Shown piece by piece: positions 37,187 to 48,915 of a stretch of 64,000 bases of DNA. Position numbers and translations under genes: made by a program. Source of the stretch: Chrysomallon squamiferum (taxonomy: Eukaryota > Mollusca > Gastropoda > Neomphalida > Peltospiridae); assembly GCA_012295275.1 (NCBI GenBank), contig CM022675.1:285240-349239 (forward strand), in the 5' to 3' direction. The notes beneath the pieces were generated by a model. It was not told the origin of the DNA and searched no databases. It saw nothing but the letters and a program-made list of their open reading frames with translations. Each line of letters opens with the position of its first letter. Positions within the stretch are counted from its first letter, which is position 1.

Positions 37187-38365
37187 GCCAGTACTCCTCC
37201 AAAAATATACCACTGTATACTATTTACTAAAATATACCACTGTATACTATTTACTAAAATATACCTCTGTATAGTACTTACTAAAATATACCACTGTATA
37301 CTACTTACTAAAATATACCAGTGTAGAGTACTTACTAAAATATACCAGTGTATAGTACTTACTAAAATATACCAGTGTATAGTACTTATTAAAATATACC
37401 ACTGTATAGTACTTACTAAAATATACCAGTATATACTACTTACTAAAATATACCAGTGTATAGTACTTACTAAAATATACCACTGTATAGTACTTACTAA
37501 AATATACCAATGTATACTACTTACTAAAATATACCAATGTATACTACTTACTAAAATATACCAGTGTATAGTACTTACTAAAATATACCAGTGTATAGTA
37601 CTTACTAAAATATACCAGTGTATACTACTTACTAAAATATACCAGTGTATAGTACTTACTAAAATATACAAGTGTACAGTACTTACCAAAATATACCAAT
37701 GTATAGTAATTACTAAAATATACCAGTGTATAGTACTTAATAAAATATACCAGTCTTCAGTACTTGCTAAAATATACCAGTGTTCAGTACTTACTAAAAT
37801 ATACCAGTGTATACTACTTACTAAAATATATCAGTGTATAGTAATTACTAAAATATACCAGTGTTCAGTACTTAATAAAATATACCAGTGTTCAGTACTT
37901 ACTAAAATATACCAGTGTATATTACTTACTAAAATATACCAGTATATAGTACTTACTAAAATATACCAATGTATACTACTTACTAAAATATACCACTGTA
38001 TACTACTTACTAAAATATACCACTGTATAGTACTTACTAAAATATACCAGTGTGTAGTACTTACTAAAATATACCAGTGTGTAGTACTTACTAAAATATA
38101 CCAGTATATAGTACTTACTAAAATATACCAATGTATAAACTAAAATATACCACTGTATACTACTTACTAAAATATACCACTGTATACTACTTACTAAAAT
38201 ATACCAGTATATAGTACTTACTAAAATATACCAGTGTGTAGTACTTACTAAAATATACCCATGTATACTACTTACTAAAATATACCCGTGTACAGCACTT
38301 ACTAAAGTATACCAGTGTATGGTACTTACTAAAGTATACCAGTGTATGGTACTTACTAAAATAAG
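37187..38365. repeat. 27-bp minisatellite, about 43 units
   Basis: Units built on ACTAAAATATACCAGTGTAT plus AGTACTT, with frequent CAGTG/CACTG/CAATG and TATAGT/TATACT variants. The 27-bp period is nine codons, so the minus strand stays open over 37168-37689 and 38003-38416 with a repeated STIHWYILV-like peptide. Absent at the equivalent place in copy B. Confidence 0.95.
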
Positions 38366-38454
38366 TAAAATCAGTAAATCATTATCATAATGAAATAAAC
38401 GTAAACGTAATAGCAATCATTATCGCCGTCGTCATCATTATTTTTATCATTTTG

Positions 38455-38491
38455 ATTATCATTATTATTATTATTATTATCATTTTGATTA

Positions 38492-38541
<50 letters not shown>

Positions 38542-38545
38542 TTGA
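38455..38545. repeat. (ATT)n/(ATC)n microsatellite
   Basis: ATT units with occasional GATTATC. Confidence 0.93.
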
Positions 38546-39650
38546 TTATTATTACATATTGTGATACTTATCTAGGCTGGTACATATGCATGTGTTACAG
38601 AAAGGGCAAAAGGGAATAAAAAATAGATTTTTACTGGGGAGTTGAAACCACATAGTAAAATGTGGGCATAAAGCTGTATATGTGTAACATCATAATAGCT
38701 GTATATGTGTATGTTTTATTTTAATAGGGGATGTTTGATCATAATAACTGTATATGTGTATGTTTCATAGGTAAAACTGTATATGTGTTTGTTTCATATA
38801 ATAACTGTATATGTGTGTTTTTTATATCATCATAATAACTGTATGTGTATGTTTCATATCATGATAGGACCACGTGACGTTTTCTTAAGATGGGACATGA
38901 GCTACCTTTATACAAATTGCTATCCTTTCATACATTTTAATAAATATTCTGTTTTCTGCCCAGTGTGTTTGTTCTTCTTTAGACTAATGTGTAAAGAATA
39001 CACAAACACACAGTAGACCGACGTACTGTTAGCGTTTGATAATTTGTGAGGGACATCTATACTACGCTAAAAGCTTATTTCGTAACGCATATAAAAATTA
39101 TAAATAAATTTTTAATCTTTTATTCTGGGCAGTTTGGTTTCAATTCAGAGATCATGTTCTTGTCGTCAATATGAACAACAAAAGCGTCGTTATAAAGGAA
39201 AGCAAGTTACTATTATTATCGAGTAATTTAGTATGTAATAATAGAACGAAGCAGGTTCTCTGGGCACGCAGTGAACTGAGGACTGTTAAGCCCGTCACTG
39301 TACCCGTTCGTTTCGCATAAATGAAATTTAACACCTCATTTATTATCTGCTATTACACATATTTTAACCCTGTGCGATTGCGCAGTACAGCCAGTGAACA
39401 AAACTGAGCTACCTTCGAAAAGTCGCTGAGGGAATCACAAAACGATCTTAGCTGAGATTACTATTTAAAAAAAAACAAAAAAAAAAAACAACATTTACCC
39501 TTTTTTTCGCACTTGTTGAAGAGTTTCTAAAAGAAAGTAAAACAGATTTGAAGAAAATGTGAAGAGTGTTTCTGGTTTCTTTTTCCGAAATCATTGTTCC
39601 GTTATTGTGAAGTGAGACTATATGTCACTTTTCATATATTGGTGGTGAGT

Positions 39651-39822
39651 ATGGCACACACATTTAAGGGTCCTTCTATCTTTAACAAGGAATTTTTTCC
39701 GGATAGACAAACCATGTTAATGGAAGAAATATTTCCTAGTGACTTGACAGAGCTGGGACATCTAACTCAGGAAACTGTGTTACGGGTGGTGAAAAAAGAG
39801 ATATGAAGAAGACAAAATATAC
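39651..39822 (+). CDS. Myosin A exon 1 (frameshifted)
   Basis: Starts MAHTF and reaches the EEIFPSDLTELGHLT segment that opens the motor domain. A run of six A near 39792 replaces five in copy B, so the native reading ends early. In the copy B frame it would end at KIY before GTAAGT. 172 bp against 171 in copy B. The start is chosen because upstream sequence differs in frame between the copies. Confidence 0.8.
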
Positions 39823-39873
39823 GTAAGTAATTTTACATGTAATTATATTTACATCTACACATACCTATTTGCA

Positions 39874-40170
39874 TACATACATACATACATACATACATAC
39901 ATACATACATACATACATACATACATACATACATACATACATACATACATACATACATACATACATACATACATACATACATACATACATACATACATAC
40001 ATACATACAAAAACATACATACATACAAACATACATACATACAAACATACATCTACACATACATACATGTATGTGTTTGTGTGTGTGTGTGTGTACACGG
40101 ACATATACCATTCATTCATACATAGATTCATTCATCCATCCATCCATCCATCCATCCATCCATCCATCCA
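39874..40170. repeat. (CATA)n then (CATC)n microsatellite
   Basis: Long CATA array at 39874-40009, TG tract near 40070-40095 and CATC array at 40132-40172, just inside intron 1. Confidence 0.95.
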
Positions 40171-40204
40171 TCCATCCATCCATACATATACACACATATA
40201 TATA

Positions 40205-40345
40205 TGTAATTGTTTTGAGTTACGAGCCGAAATCCGAGTTTCGAGCGAGCTTCAGATAACCGCCGCTAGTTGGCGCAACGAACAACATCCCGAGTCTCGC
40301 TCGTTTACGTCACGTGATTACCTCGTCGCGAAGCATGACTAGTGT
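40205..40345. mobile_element. Tigger fragment
   Basis: Matches the subterminal part of the complete element at 58688 (GAGTTACGAGCC, GGCGCAACGAACAAC). The corresponding place in copy B (58240) also holds Tigger sequence. Confidence 0.65.
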
Positions 40346-40464
40346 GTGTATATATCTACCTGTCTGTCTACCTACCTACATGCGCACGTACTTATGTTCA
40401 TATTTAAATTTCGTTTATTCATTACAGTTATGATTATGAAATCATTTTTCGGTATACATACGTA

Positions 40465-40469
40465 GGAAA

Positions 40470-40512
<43 letters not shown>

Positions 40513-40513
40513 A
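40465..40513. repeat. (AAAT)n microsatellite
   Basis: About 12 AAAT units. Confidence 0.93.
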
Positions 40514-40988
40514 TTGAAGTATTGAAAACTTTAGTATGTAGAATAAACTGTTGTTTTAAGTGAAATGTTTTTCTCCCGTTCATACATTTAAGCAGTTGTT
40601 TCCAAACGTTCGAGATCTTAACTGTCTGCCTTCTTATATATGCGAAATCATTTCTTTTCCAGCCACTCCCTAAAATTGCAACCTACGATTTTACGACATA
40701 CTTTGAATGAAAGCATAGAAAAAATTGCAAACTTTTATTATTTTTATTGCGATATCGCCCAGTTTCTTTTAATTATCATAACAAACACATTTGTAATTCA
40801 AATTAAGAAATAAAATATTTATTGACACAGAAAACAAATGAATATAAAAAAGGTGGCTCGTTGGAGATACATATGATAAAAAAAAGAATGTTATTCAGAG
40901 GTTTAATCCACTTGTGCCAGGACAGACGTACTTGAAAAATTTATGAAAGTAGCATATCAACACATATAATCATCGCAAACTCATACAC

Positions 40989-41019
<31 letters not shown>

Positions 41020-41094
41020 GTTTAGCTCTTGAATACCTTTGCTTGTTTTTACATAATACATCGAGTAAACACTTATCTCAATTGCTGAGATGTC

Positions 41095-41385
41095 TTGTTA
41101 GTCGCAGTGAAATGGAGAGACAGGGAAGACTAACTAGCTATCGCCTATTGGCTTGGAAACATTGCTTACTCACCTAGTGTTTAGTTACAGTAGGCTGGCC
41201 TGGCCCATAGTCAGTCAATGGAGTGTAACCTCACCTATATACCGTGTACACGATTTTAAAAGAAAAACTATTTACATCACAGCGAAAAATAAAATCTTCA
41301 AATTGTTGCATATCATTTTGAGCAATACTGTGATATTCAAGGCGTTGTATGCGATTTGAATACAGATAGTTTATGTTATTAATTA
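41095..41385 (+). repeat. Repeat family R1, copy 1
   Basis: Shares GGCTGGCCTGGCCCATAG and the following 150 bp with five other places in the window. Ends in an AATT/ATT tract. Confidence 0.85.
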
Positions 41386-41504
41386 ATTAATTATTATTAT
41401 TATTATTATTATTACTACTACTACTACTACTACTACTTATTTATCCTTATTATTGTTGTTATTGTTGTTGTTGTTGTTGTTGTTATTATTATTATTTATT
41501 ATTT
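41386..41504. repeat. (ATT)n/(ACT)n/(GTT)n microsatellite
   Basis: Compound trinucleotide tract between two R1 copies; a similar tract follows R1 at 54280-54395. Confidence 0.9.
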
Positions 41505-42165
41505 ATTAAACATTGTTTACTCACCCAGTGTTTAGTTGCAGTAGGCTGGCCTGGCCCATAGTCAGTCAGTGGAGTGTAACCTCACCCGTATACCGGGTAC
41601 ACGATTCTGAAAGAAAAACTATTTACATCAGAGTGAAAAATAAAATCTTCAAATTGTGACGTATCATCAATCTTTGCTATCTTCAAATCAACATGTATGA
41701 CACAAAAAACATTAAAAGACGTTTGTAGTGGCCATTTGAATCAAACAACAGACCGATGAAAGTTTAAAATGTTAATACAACCATCGCCTGGACGTTTAAA
41801 ACCTCTGCAGACAGCCTTTCTGAAACTTTACAACTTTGATTATTAGTTTGCGTTAGTTAATCCCAGTTTTTATTATTAAAATTATAATTATATAATAATA
41901 AATATCCCAATAAACTATACGCTCTGCTGTTTAGGTTTTCGATATTTAAAATTTTGCCATTAACTCCTTTATTTAAGACCTGTAAAATGTAAATTATAAA
42001 ATAAATATATAAGATAACTAAATAAATATTACCAAAAATAAAATGACTTTTAAAATGTAAGACATTTGCTTTCATATAAAAAAAAAGTTTTTTTGAATGT
42101 TATCAAATCTGAATAAAATACTGAATATTACTATCACTGTAACACAGAGGTCAACCATTCTCCTT
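41505..42165 (+). repeat. Repeat family R1, copy 2 (long form)
   Basis: After the shared R1 head it continues with the long form also seen at 61730-62363 and 62660-63572 (CTGCAGACAGCCTTTCTGA, GTTTAGGTTTTCGATATTT and other blocks). Confidence 0.8.
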
Positions 42166-42530
42166 TAACGTCTTTGATAAAAAGTCCAAAACGTTTATAG
42201 TTTATAGTTCAAATAAACTTAATATAAAAGTAACTCATCACAGTGTTTCACGTATTGCCATATTGAACAAAATGCTGACTTATGGTGAACGTTTTATTAA
42301 AATGACAAATCATTTATGTTATTAATGTTCAGTATATCTTCTACGCACATCTTCACTGTTTACCTTTTATGTTATTATTAAAACGTATATAACTGGCGTA
42401 TTTATACAGCCTCTCAATATTCTGTTTTTAATGCCAATAATGTTATGATGATGACGACGGCGATGTTGATGGTAATAATAATTTGTTCCGTTTTCCTAGA
42501 CTTTTAATAACTATAACATCCATTTGCGAT
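42166..42530. other. Intron 1 sequence, nothing recognised
   Basis: AT-rich, with a short GATGATGACGACGG tract near 42446. Confidence 0.5.
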
Positions 42531-42534
42531 TCTA

Positions 42535-43165
42535 GGACAACTGCTCCCTCCGAAATCTGTCCCCCCGGACAACTGCCCCCTGGACAACTGTATACTAAGT
42601 CACCTCTTACAAGAGTTCATTGACCCTTTTCAGTTTTCACTCTTTGATGTTTTCATTTATTCCACTCAGATAGTCCAGTTCATTAGTGCTTGTCCACGCT
42701 TTACAATGTCTATAAGTTTCGAGAAATTCAGACGGTAGCTAGGCGCCAGTGTTTGACTGGAAGCGACGGCGCCACCCTTCCACGAAGTCATTAGCCCGAG
42801 GCACATTTTCCCCCTCCCCAACCGCTGAAGCACGCTGCACATGACAACATTGTAACGTGGACTACGTCTGCGACCAACTGTGCGACACTGGCGAAGTTGT
42901 CCTCAAAGCTCTCCAGTATTTGTAATCCGGTGTCATCATCATCATCAGTTTTTGGTAGTGCTTCAAAAGCTGCCGTCACTTCATCCACCTGAACGAATGT
43001 AGTTGCAGCTATCTGACGGATCAGTAAGACAAACACTTCATCAGTACTGTAACAAACTGCCAGACTAATGAGTTGAATTTGGCGCACGATGCATTGGCTC
43101 AAATGAAAGAAGCATCCAGTCACAGTTTAGCTTTACAGACGTGTTGTCTTCTTCCTTCACTCCTC
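42535..43165 (-). mobile_element. MULE (Mutator-like) transposon remnant
   Basis: The minus strand from 43123 encodes a 110-residue piece with GCFFHLSQCIVRQIQ, then a helix-rich stretch with FVQVDEVTAAFEALP and an ILESFEDNF block. This order is typical of the region after the MULE catalytic core. Repeated GGACAACTG-CCCCC motifs at 42535-42598 resemble subterminal repeats of such elements. Upstream catalytic residues are absent. Confidence 0.6.
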
Positions 43166-43284
43166 CACCGAATTCCTTCTGTCGGACATGCATATAGTTT
43201 TCGAAGGCAAGTTTTCGATGACCTCAGTCTGACTCACTGAACTGCATCTAATGGAATAGAGTAATATTGCTGAAACTGAAATTG

Positions 43285-43383
43285 AAAAAAAAAAAAAAAT
43301 TAATTGCTAATCAGAGCAAGCTGTAGTGAAGCACGTTTACGACGGGCACGCTTTCTGACAGGTCAGCGGGCGTGTCCGTTGCA
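43285..43383 (-). mobile_element. Short dispersed element, copy 1
   Basis: About 100 bp matching the 105-bp insertion at 51878-51982 (blocks GAGCAAGCTG, GCACGCTTTCTGACAGGTCAG). Confidence 0.75.
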
Positions 43384-43704
43384 TGCTATAAGGCATGACC
43401 TTATATATTGTTTCATTCATGTTACTTATAGGTCACTTGCCAAATTAGTAATTAGCTGACTTTCGTTAGCTTTGATGTTAGGTGATGTTTTGTAAGATGT
43501 TAAAGAATAACAAAGTAATCCAAATGCCTTTGATCAAGTCTAATTAGTAATTCGCCGAGTCTAGTCAGCTTTGACTAATTTATTGGACTTGGTAATCTAA
43601 ATTCCTTTAATCAAGTTTAGTGTAACACACGTTGACTAATTTATTGGAATGTTGCTTGAAAATCATTTTGAATGGTATATTTGAAGAAAAATAGGGGGAC
43701 GGCA

Positions 43705-43786
43705 GTTGTCCTGATATATTTCTGAGCGCTACAGAAACATTTCGAAGTTGTCCTGATATCTTTCTGAGCGCTACAGAAACATTTCG

Positions 43787-43788
<2 letters not shown>
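43705..43788. repeat. 42-bp direct duplication
   Basis: Two adjacent copies that differ at about one position, directly before a CA tract. Confidence 0.93.
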
Positions 43789-43790
<2 letters not shown>

Positions 43791-43847
<57 letters not shown>

Positions 43848-43875
43848 TACATATATATATATATATATATATAAG
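43791..43875. repeat. (CA)n then (AT)n
   Basis: About 26 CA units followed by an AT tract. Confidence 0.95.
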
Positions 43876-44933
43876 ATAAGGAAAAATGAATCTGTTTTTC
43901 TTATTCAATTTAATGGACAGATTACATACGAATATTTATATATTCGTGGAACACAGATAAGCAAATCCTGGATTTGTTGTCCTAGTTGACAAAAGTCATA
44001 ATATTGACATATGTTGTAAAATCATTTAAGAATGTGCAATACTTTTGTTCCGAGATTTAGTTCCAGTGTAAACAGCTAATAATTACAGTTGTGATAAAAG
44101 TCTGTTTCGTCATGTTGAATAATAAATAATACGGACACCATCATAGTTCAGCTTTACCCACTTGTTAAGTTTTGTTTTACGGAAAACTGTAATAGATTTT
44201 TACACTTTCTGTATGTCAATTATTAAACTCAAGATTTCCTATTTGAATAAAACAGTATAAAAGATATTACAGAGGCAGCGAACTTTAGTATTTATTCTCC
44301 ATTTGAAGATTTTTATTTATATTTCACAGAAGGATGAGAAACATTAAATTATTAAGTTAACAGAATAAATCAAATGGTTATATATCAAATGGTTATATGC
44401 AAGGTGTGAAGAATATATTTTACCCTCTCCAGCTGAAACAGATATTTATTTTAATGAAATATTATTGTTTTTCTATGACATATATATTAATAATACATTT
44501 ATATCTCATTTAGCAATGTTAAAAATATGAACTTCATTCATTGTGATATACCATTTATATCTTTATTAATAATTCTTAATTAAAATGGTTAAACAAGGTC
44601 TACAAACTGATAGTTATAGTTTTAAATACTGTTAATTTATTATTATTGCACCTTTAATGTCTGATAATAAGTCATATCTCATTCTGTCGTATACTATTCT
44701 ATCCCACCCATTTTGTCACGTGTAGTCTTTGCTATAATAATTATTAGCTCAAAGTGTACTTCTAGCAATACGGCTCTCTTGGTTTAGTTAATGATGGTTG
44801 CATGTACATAACAACTGTTGTTTTCAATATACATAATATTTAATATACTCAGAAGCGGTGACACTGTAATTAATTTACCATGGCAGGATGCCATCTGATT
44901 ATTATTATTATTATTATTATTATTACTGTTGTT

Positions 44934-44978
<45 letters not shown>

Positions 44979-45130
44979 ATTATTGTTATTGTATCTAGCA
45001 ACTAAATTAACTGCATTATGTTACTGCATATCAATTTGTATATTATTGAACATCTTTAGATCAGAAACAAATCAGATATTTTGAATGTATCCTATAAATT
45101 ATTTAATGTGAACCATTTTAAAATTTGCAG
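43876..45130. other. Rest of intron 1, nothing recognised
   Basis: AT-rich; an ATT/GTT tract at 44899-44990 is the only structure. Confidence 0.55.
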
Positions 45131-45202
45131 ACAAGTGGCGGCGGTCATGACATCCTCATTTCAGTGAATCCTTTTAAAGAACTTGACATATACACAGAGC
45201 AG
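45131..45202 (+). CDS. Myosin A exon 2
   Basis: 24 codons, phase 0 at both ends. Encodes GHDILISVNPFKELDIYTEQ, the conserved GDILIAVNPF region of myosin motors. Acceptor TTTGCAG, donor CAG|GTAAAT. Confidence 0.88.
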
Positions 45203-45331
45203 GTAAATGATAAGTGTAGAATACAGAATACTGTTTCTCTTTTGAAGAAAACATTTTTTTTTTTTTTTTTGGAGCAGGGTGACTTGATTTATTTTTGTTT
45301 TATTTGTTTTCTTTCGTTTCCTTTTTCGATG

Positions 45332-45339
<8 letters not shown>

Positions 45340-45374
<35 letters not shown>

Positions 45375-45484
45375 TTATTGTCTGCATTATAATATATTGT
45401 AAGTTGAATTATTATTATCTCTATTTATAAAAAGTTATCTGTCTCTCTCCACATATGGTATGTATTTGTATATATGTGTGTGTG

Positions 45485-45540
<56 letters not shown>
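45340..45540. repeat. (TTTA)n and (AT)n in intron 2
   Basis: TTTA array at 45339-45375 and AT array at 45487-45537. Confidence 0.95.
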
Positions 45541-45541
<1 letters not shown>

Positions 45542-45605
45542 AAAATGTCTGTATGTTTGATAAAAATTACAAACTAGTTACGTAAAAGAAAATATTTACT
45601 TTCAG

Positions 45606-45713
45606 TATCATGAAGAATACAGTATGGAAAACCTGGCTAACAATAATGAGCCTCACATCTTTGGTGTCACGACGAAGGCGTACAAACGTCTACGTGAAAC
45701 TGAGAAAAACCAG
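45606..45713 (+). CDS. Myosin A exon 3
   Basis: 36 codons, phase 0 at both ends. Contains the EPHIFGVTTKAYKRL segment, equivalent to PHIFAIADAAY of other myosins, and ends ETEKNQ before CAG|GTGAGA. Its last 20 bp or so are also present inside the Tigger element in intron 9. Confidence 0.88.
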
Positions 45714-45925
45714 GTGAGACTTTGTGACTTGTCTTTCTTCTTTAAAAGTAAAATATGAAGCACGACACTATCAGTACGTCTCAACACAGACTCTGACTGA
45801 TTTTCTTTCCACGTAGTTCTCTAGTGCCACACTGAATAATCAGGTGTCGATAAAGACTGTAACTCCAACCAAAGTCGTTAAAATAATTTCTCTGATCTCC
45901 AAGATATATACACTTGACAAAACCA
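45714..45925 (+). mobile_element. Intron 3 segment shared with the intron 9 Tigger element
   Basis: 45699-45925 is the reverse complement of about 49720-49950. The downstream half (from about 45852: CGATAAAGACTGTAACTCC, then CTGATCTCCAAGATA) is Tigger 3' sequence, also seen at 53680 and 58374. Confidence 0.75.
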
Positions 45926-46037
45926 ATTTATTTATTTATATTCTCTTTTATTTTTTTTTTTTAAATTGTTCATTTATTATTTAAAGACAAGTAACCAAAA
46001 AAAAAAAATAAATAAAAAACTTTCATTTTGGGGAGGG

Positions 46038-46044
46038 GGCTTAT

Positions 46045-46091
<47 letters not shown>

Positions 46092-46200
46092 GTACTAGTT
46101 CTACTACTACTACTACTACTACTACTACTTTTACTACAACTACTACTAGCACTACTACTACTATTATTATCATTATTATTATTATTGTTCTTATTATTAT
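46038..46200 (+). repeat. (TAC)n then (ATT)n in intron 3
   Basis: Trinucleotide array; overlapping ORFs are artefacts. Confidence 0.95.
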
Positions 46201-46553
46201 TATTATTTTACAGGATTTCTTTTAATTAATTTTCTGAAAGAGGATGAAAGGGTTCTGCTTTCTCACTCTTATTACTCTAAAATCATATAATTCAACATTT
46301 AATTATAGTTAATATTAAATGTGACGAATTGTCCTTGTCACTGATTATTTCTTTTTTAAAATCTTTCATGTTTTTAATTAAACATTTTTTTTAATGCTTT
46401 GATTAAACACTTCTCTAAATAAATTAATTAAACAACTGCAATTTGTTTAAGGAGAATTTATTCTCTTACTGAGGCACCTTTTATTCTTATTAGCTCAAAG
46501 TACAGAAATCGTTTTTAGCTAAGAAACCTGTACATGGTGTAAGAATACATAAC

Positions 46554-47202
46554 TGTCACGGGGCCCATACCTTTAAACACCTTGGATATTTTATTAAGGC
46601 TCGGGTAACAAGGTGCTTTAATGGCCACCTAAAAGGAATATAAACGCTAAATTGACAGCAAACTAAATAAATCAATAATTCTATCTATCCTTTAGAGAAA
46701 TAAACAGAACACCAGTTAAGGTTCACGTTAATTATTTAATTATGATTAAAATAATACATTATACAATCGATAAAGTACATGTCTAAGTAATTTTGATTAA
46801 TAATACGAGTAAGGTCATATGGGGAACCAAAACAAAATAAGAATCTGCACGGACGACACATCAAGACAATAACAATTTTAGGTATAATAAATGTTGTTGA
46901 CACAGGTTAATTGCACATTACACCCTATCAAAACAAGAACAGACAATTGCTTACCATACTCGTCCGTAAAAACAATGTCATTAAAAAACATTGGTTTCCC
47001 CGCCTGACTGAGCTTTCTTTTTGACCTTTTCCTTCGCTACTTAATTATCAAATGCCAGCCATTTTATAACAAAGGCAACAATAAAAAGCGCGGATGTGGT
47101 TGTAGTTAGAATTAATTACGTAATGTCAATTCCATGGCATGAAATAAAAAGCACGGATGTCATTGAAGTAACAATTTGTTACGCAATCCGAATTCAGTGA
47201 CA
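46554..47202 (+). mobile_element. Solo-LTR-like element 1
   Basis: 649 bp beginning TGTCACGG and ending CAGTGACA, flanked by a perfect 5-bp duplication ATAAC (46549-46553 and 47203-47207). TG...CA ends plus 5-bp duplication fit a solo LTR. It contains a TATA-like TTATAAC and a roughly 62-bp tandem duplication near its 3' end. A short-TIR DNA element is the alternative. Confidence 0.75.
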
Positions 47203-47404
47203 ATAACATCTGTTAACCGTTTAGAAAGAAACTATATATTGTCTTTATAAGGTAGCTATTTATTTCGAATGGGTTATTTGACTATTGGATATTTTCAACA
47301 AAAAAAAAAAAAAAAAAACAAAACAACAAAATAATAATAATAATAATAATAACAACAACAGTAAATATGTGACTGTTACACTCTTATTTTATTTTTTGGC
47401 CCAG

Positions 47405-47521
47405 GTGCTGCTTGTTACAGGTGAATCTGGATCGGGAAAAACAGAAAACACCAAATTGATGATAAAACATTTGATCTGGATGGGTGGCAGTAATTCTCAA
47501 CTTGCTAAGGAAGTCCTAGAG
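47405..47521 (+). CDS. Myosin A exon 4 (P-loop)
   Basis: 39 codons, phase 0. Begins VLLVTGESGSGKTE, the ATP-binding P-loop, and ends KEVLE. The donor is GAG|GTTCAT, unusually weak. The protein continues correctly into exon 5, so the position is secure. Confidence 0.88.
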
Positions 47522-47683
47522 GTTCATTTATTTATTTATTTGTTTTTATTTGTTTGTTTGTTTGTTTGTTTCTCTAATTATTTTAATTTGTATGTTTGTT
47601 TAATGAATATTTAATTGTATTTGTAAATTAATGTGTGTGTGTACTGTTACTATTAAAAAAAAATTCTGGAATGTTTTAATCAG

Positions 47684-47798
47684 GTTAACCCTTTGTTGGA
47701 GGCTTTTGGCAATGCAAAGACAATCCTCAATAACAATTCCAGCAGATTTGCCAAATATCTAGAACTAGGCTGTGATGAGAATGGTCAGATTGTAGATG
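47684..47798 (+). CDS. Myosin A exon 5 (switch I)
   Basis: Encodes [12 protein letters not shown] and [13 protein letters not shown], the switch I region. Ends in phase 1 before G|GTAAGT. Confidence 0.9.
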
Positions 47799-48020
47799 GT
47801 AAGTTGTGGAAAATAAGAAAAGGATGACAAATTGCATTAATTACACTTATATTAGTAAATAAATTGAACAAGTGCAGTAAAACTGTTAGAGAATATTTTT
47901 CATGAATTTATCTGTTCATCTGTTTGTTAAATATCTTCGTGTATGTCTATATGACAATGTGATGTGGTTGTTGTTGTTGCTGGATGTGTACAATACAGAA
48001 ACAAATGCTTATTTCTACAG

Positions 48021-48165
48021 CCACAATACGGGATTACATGCTGGAAAAGTCGAGGGTTGTTCTGCAGTCTGAAGGGGAAGCGAATTTCCACATTTTTTAC
48101 TGTCTCCTAGCTGGACTCAATGAAAAGGAAAAAAAAGAACTCAAACTTGATTCAAACAGTTTCAG
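48021..48165 (+). CDS. Myosin A exon 6
   Basis: Encodes [13 protein letters not shown] and [12 protein letters not shown], strongly conserved in myosins. Ends in phase 2 before GTAGGT. Confidence 0.9.
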
Positions 48166-48319
48166 GTAGGTTACATGATAATAAGCTGCTTTAGATTGTT
48201 AATTAATTTAAACATCTTTATATATGTAATAAGATTTTTTATTTATTGCAACAAAATGGTAATAAATATTTATATATTTATTTACTTATTATTTATTTAT
48301 TACTCATTTACTTAAATAT

Positions 48320-48331
48320 TTATCTATCTAC

Positions 48332-48383
<52 letters not shown>

Positions 48384-48405
48384 ATATATATATATATATA
48401 TATGT
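48320..48405. repeat. (CTAT)n and (AT)n in intron 6
   Basis: CTAT array followed by an AT tract. Confidence 0.95.
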
Positions 48406-48481
48406 ATTTAATTATTTATTTATGTGTTTATTTATTTACTGTTCGTTTCCTTTAAACTATTTGTTATTTGTTTGTTGACAG

Positions 48482-48578
48482 AATCGCATCAAAGCCTTTT
48501 CCCAAACAGAAACAAGATCTTATTGAAGACTTCAAGATTCAAAATGACATCATGAAAATGATTGGCCTGACAGGCGAG
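48482..48578 (+). CDS. Myosin A exon 7
   Basis: Phase fits exon 6. Encodes a segment ending FKIQNDIMKMIGLTGE, equivalent to the upper 50K helix before the ILAAILH block. Confidence 0.85.
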
Positions 48579-48800
48579 GTAAAATTCTAGCAACCAAATT
48601 AACCAAATTTCACCATCGGTAAAATATCTACAAAAACATAAAATGCTGGTGTGAGGGGTATAAGAGAAAGACAGAACGAATGAGATATAGATAGAAAGAT
48701 AGAGAGAGAGAAATGAAGAGAGACATTGAGAGCGTTTTATTTAATTAATTTATATGCAGCATATTGTTATTAGGCTCAACATTATTCTGTGTTTTTTCAG

Positions 48801-48915
48801 GAAATTTCAAATGTGAACATAATACTGGCAGCAATTCTTCACATCACTAACATCAAGTTCACAGAGACGGATAACGACATGACGGAAGTCAAAGATGAAC
48901 GTCCAATGCATTTCG
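48801..48915 (+). CDS. Myosin A exon 8
   Basis: Encodes ILAAILHITNIKF, the typical ILxGILHLGNIxF motif. Ends in phase 1. Confidence 0.88.

Larger units (their letters stand above)
34455..41500 (+). repeat. Duplicated unit A (myosin upstream region and exon 1)
   Basis: Collinear blocks match 54390-58240: 34480-35960 with 54410-55660, 36690-36960 with 55940-56200, and 38570-39840 with 57000-58040. Its downstream tail (40360-41380) matches 53815-54270. Copy-specific insertions are the Tigger pair at 36 kb and the 27-bp minisatellite. Confidence 0.85.

Noticed and set aside
37168-38416. Repeat protein encoded on the minus strand
   Set aside because: Open only because the unit is 27 bp. There is no promoter, no flanking domain, and no counterpart in copy B. 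Kept as a finding, not annotated as a gene.
43607-43852. Minus-strand ORFs of 65-81 codons
   Set aside because: Consist of the CA tract and the 42-bp duplication.
47285-47614. 109-codon ORF as a stand-alone gene
   Set aside because: It is myosin exon 4 read through into both introns.
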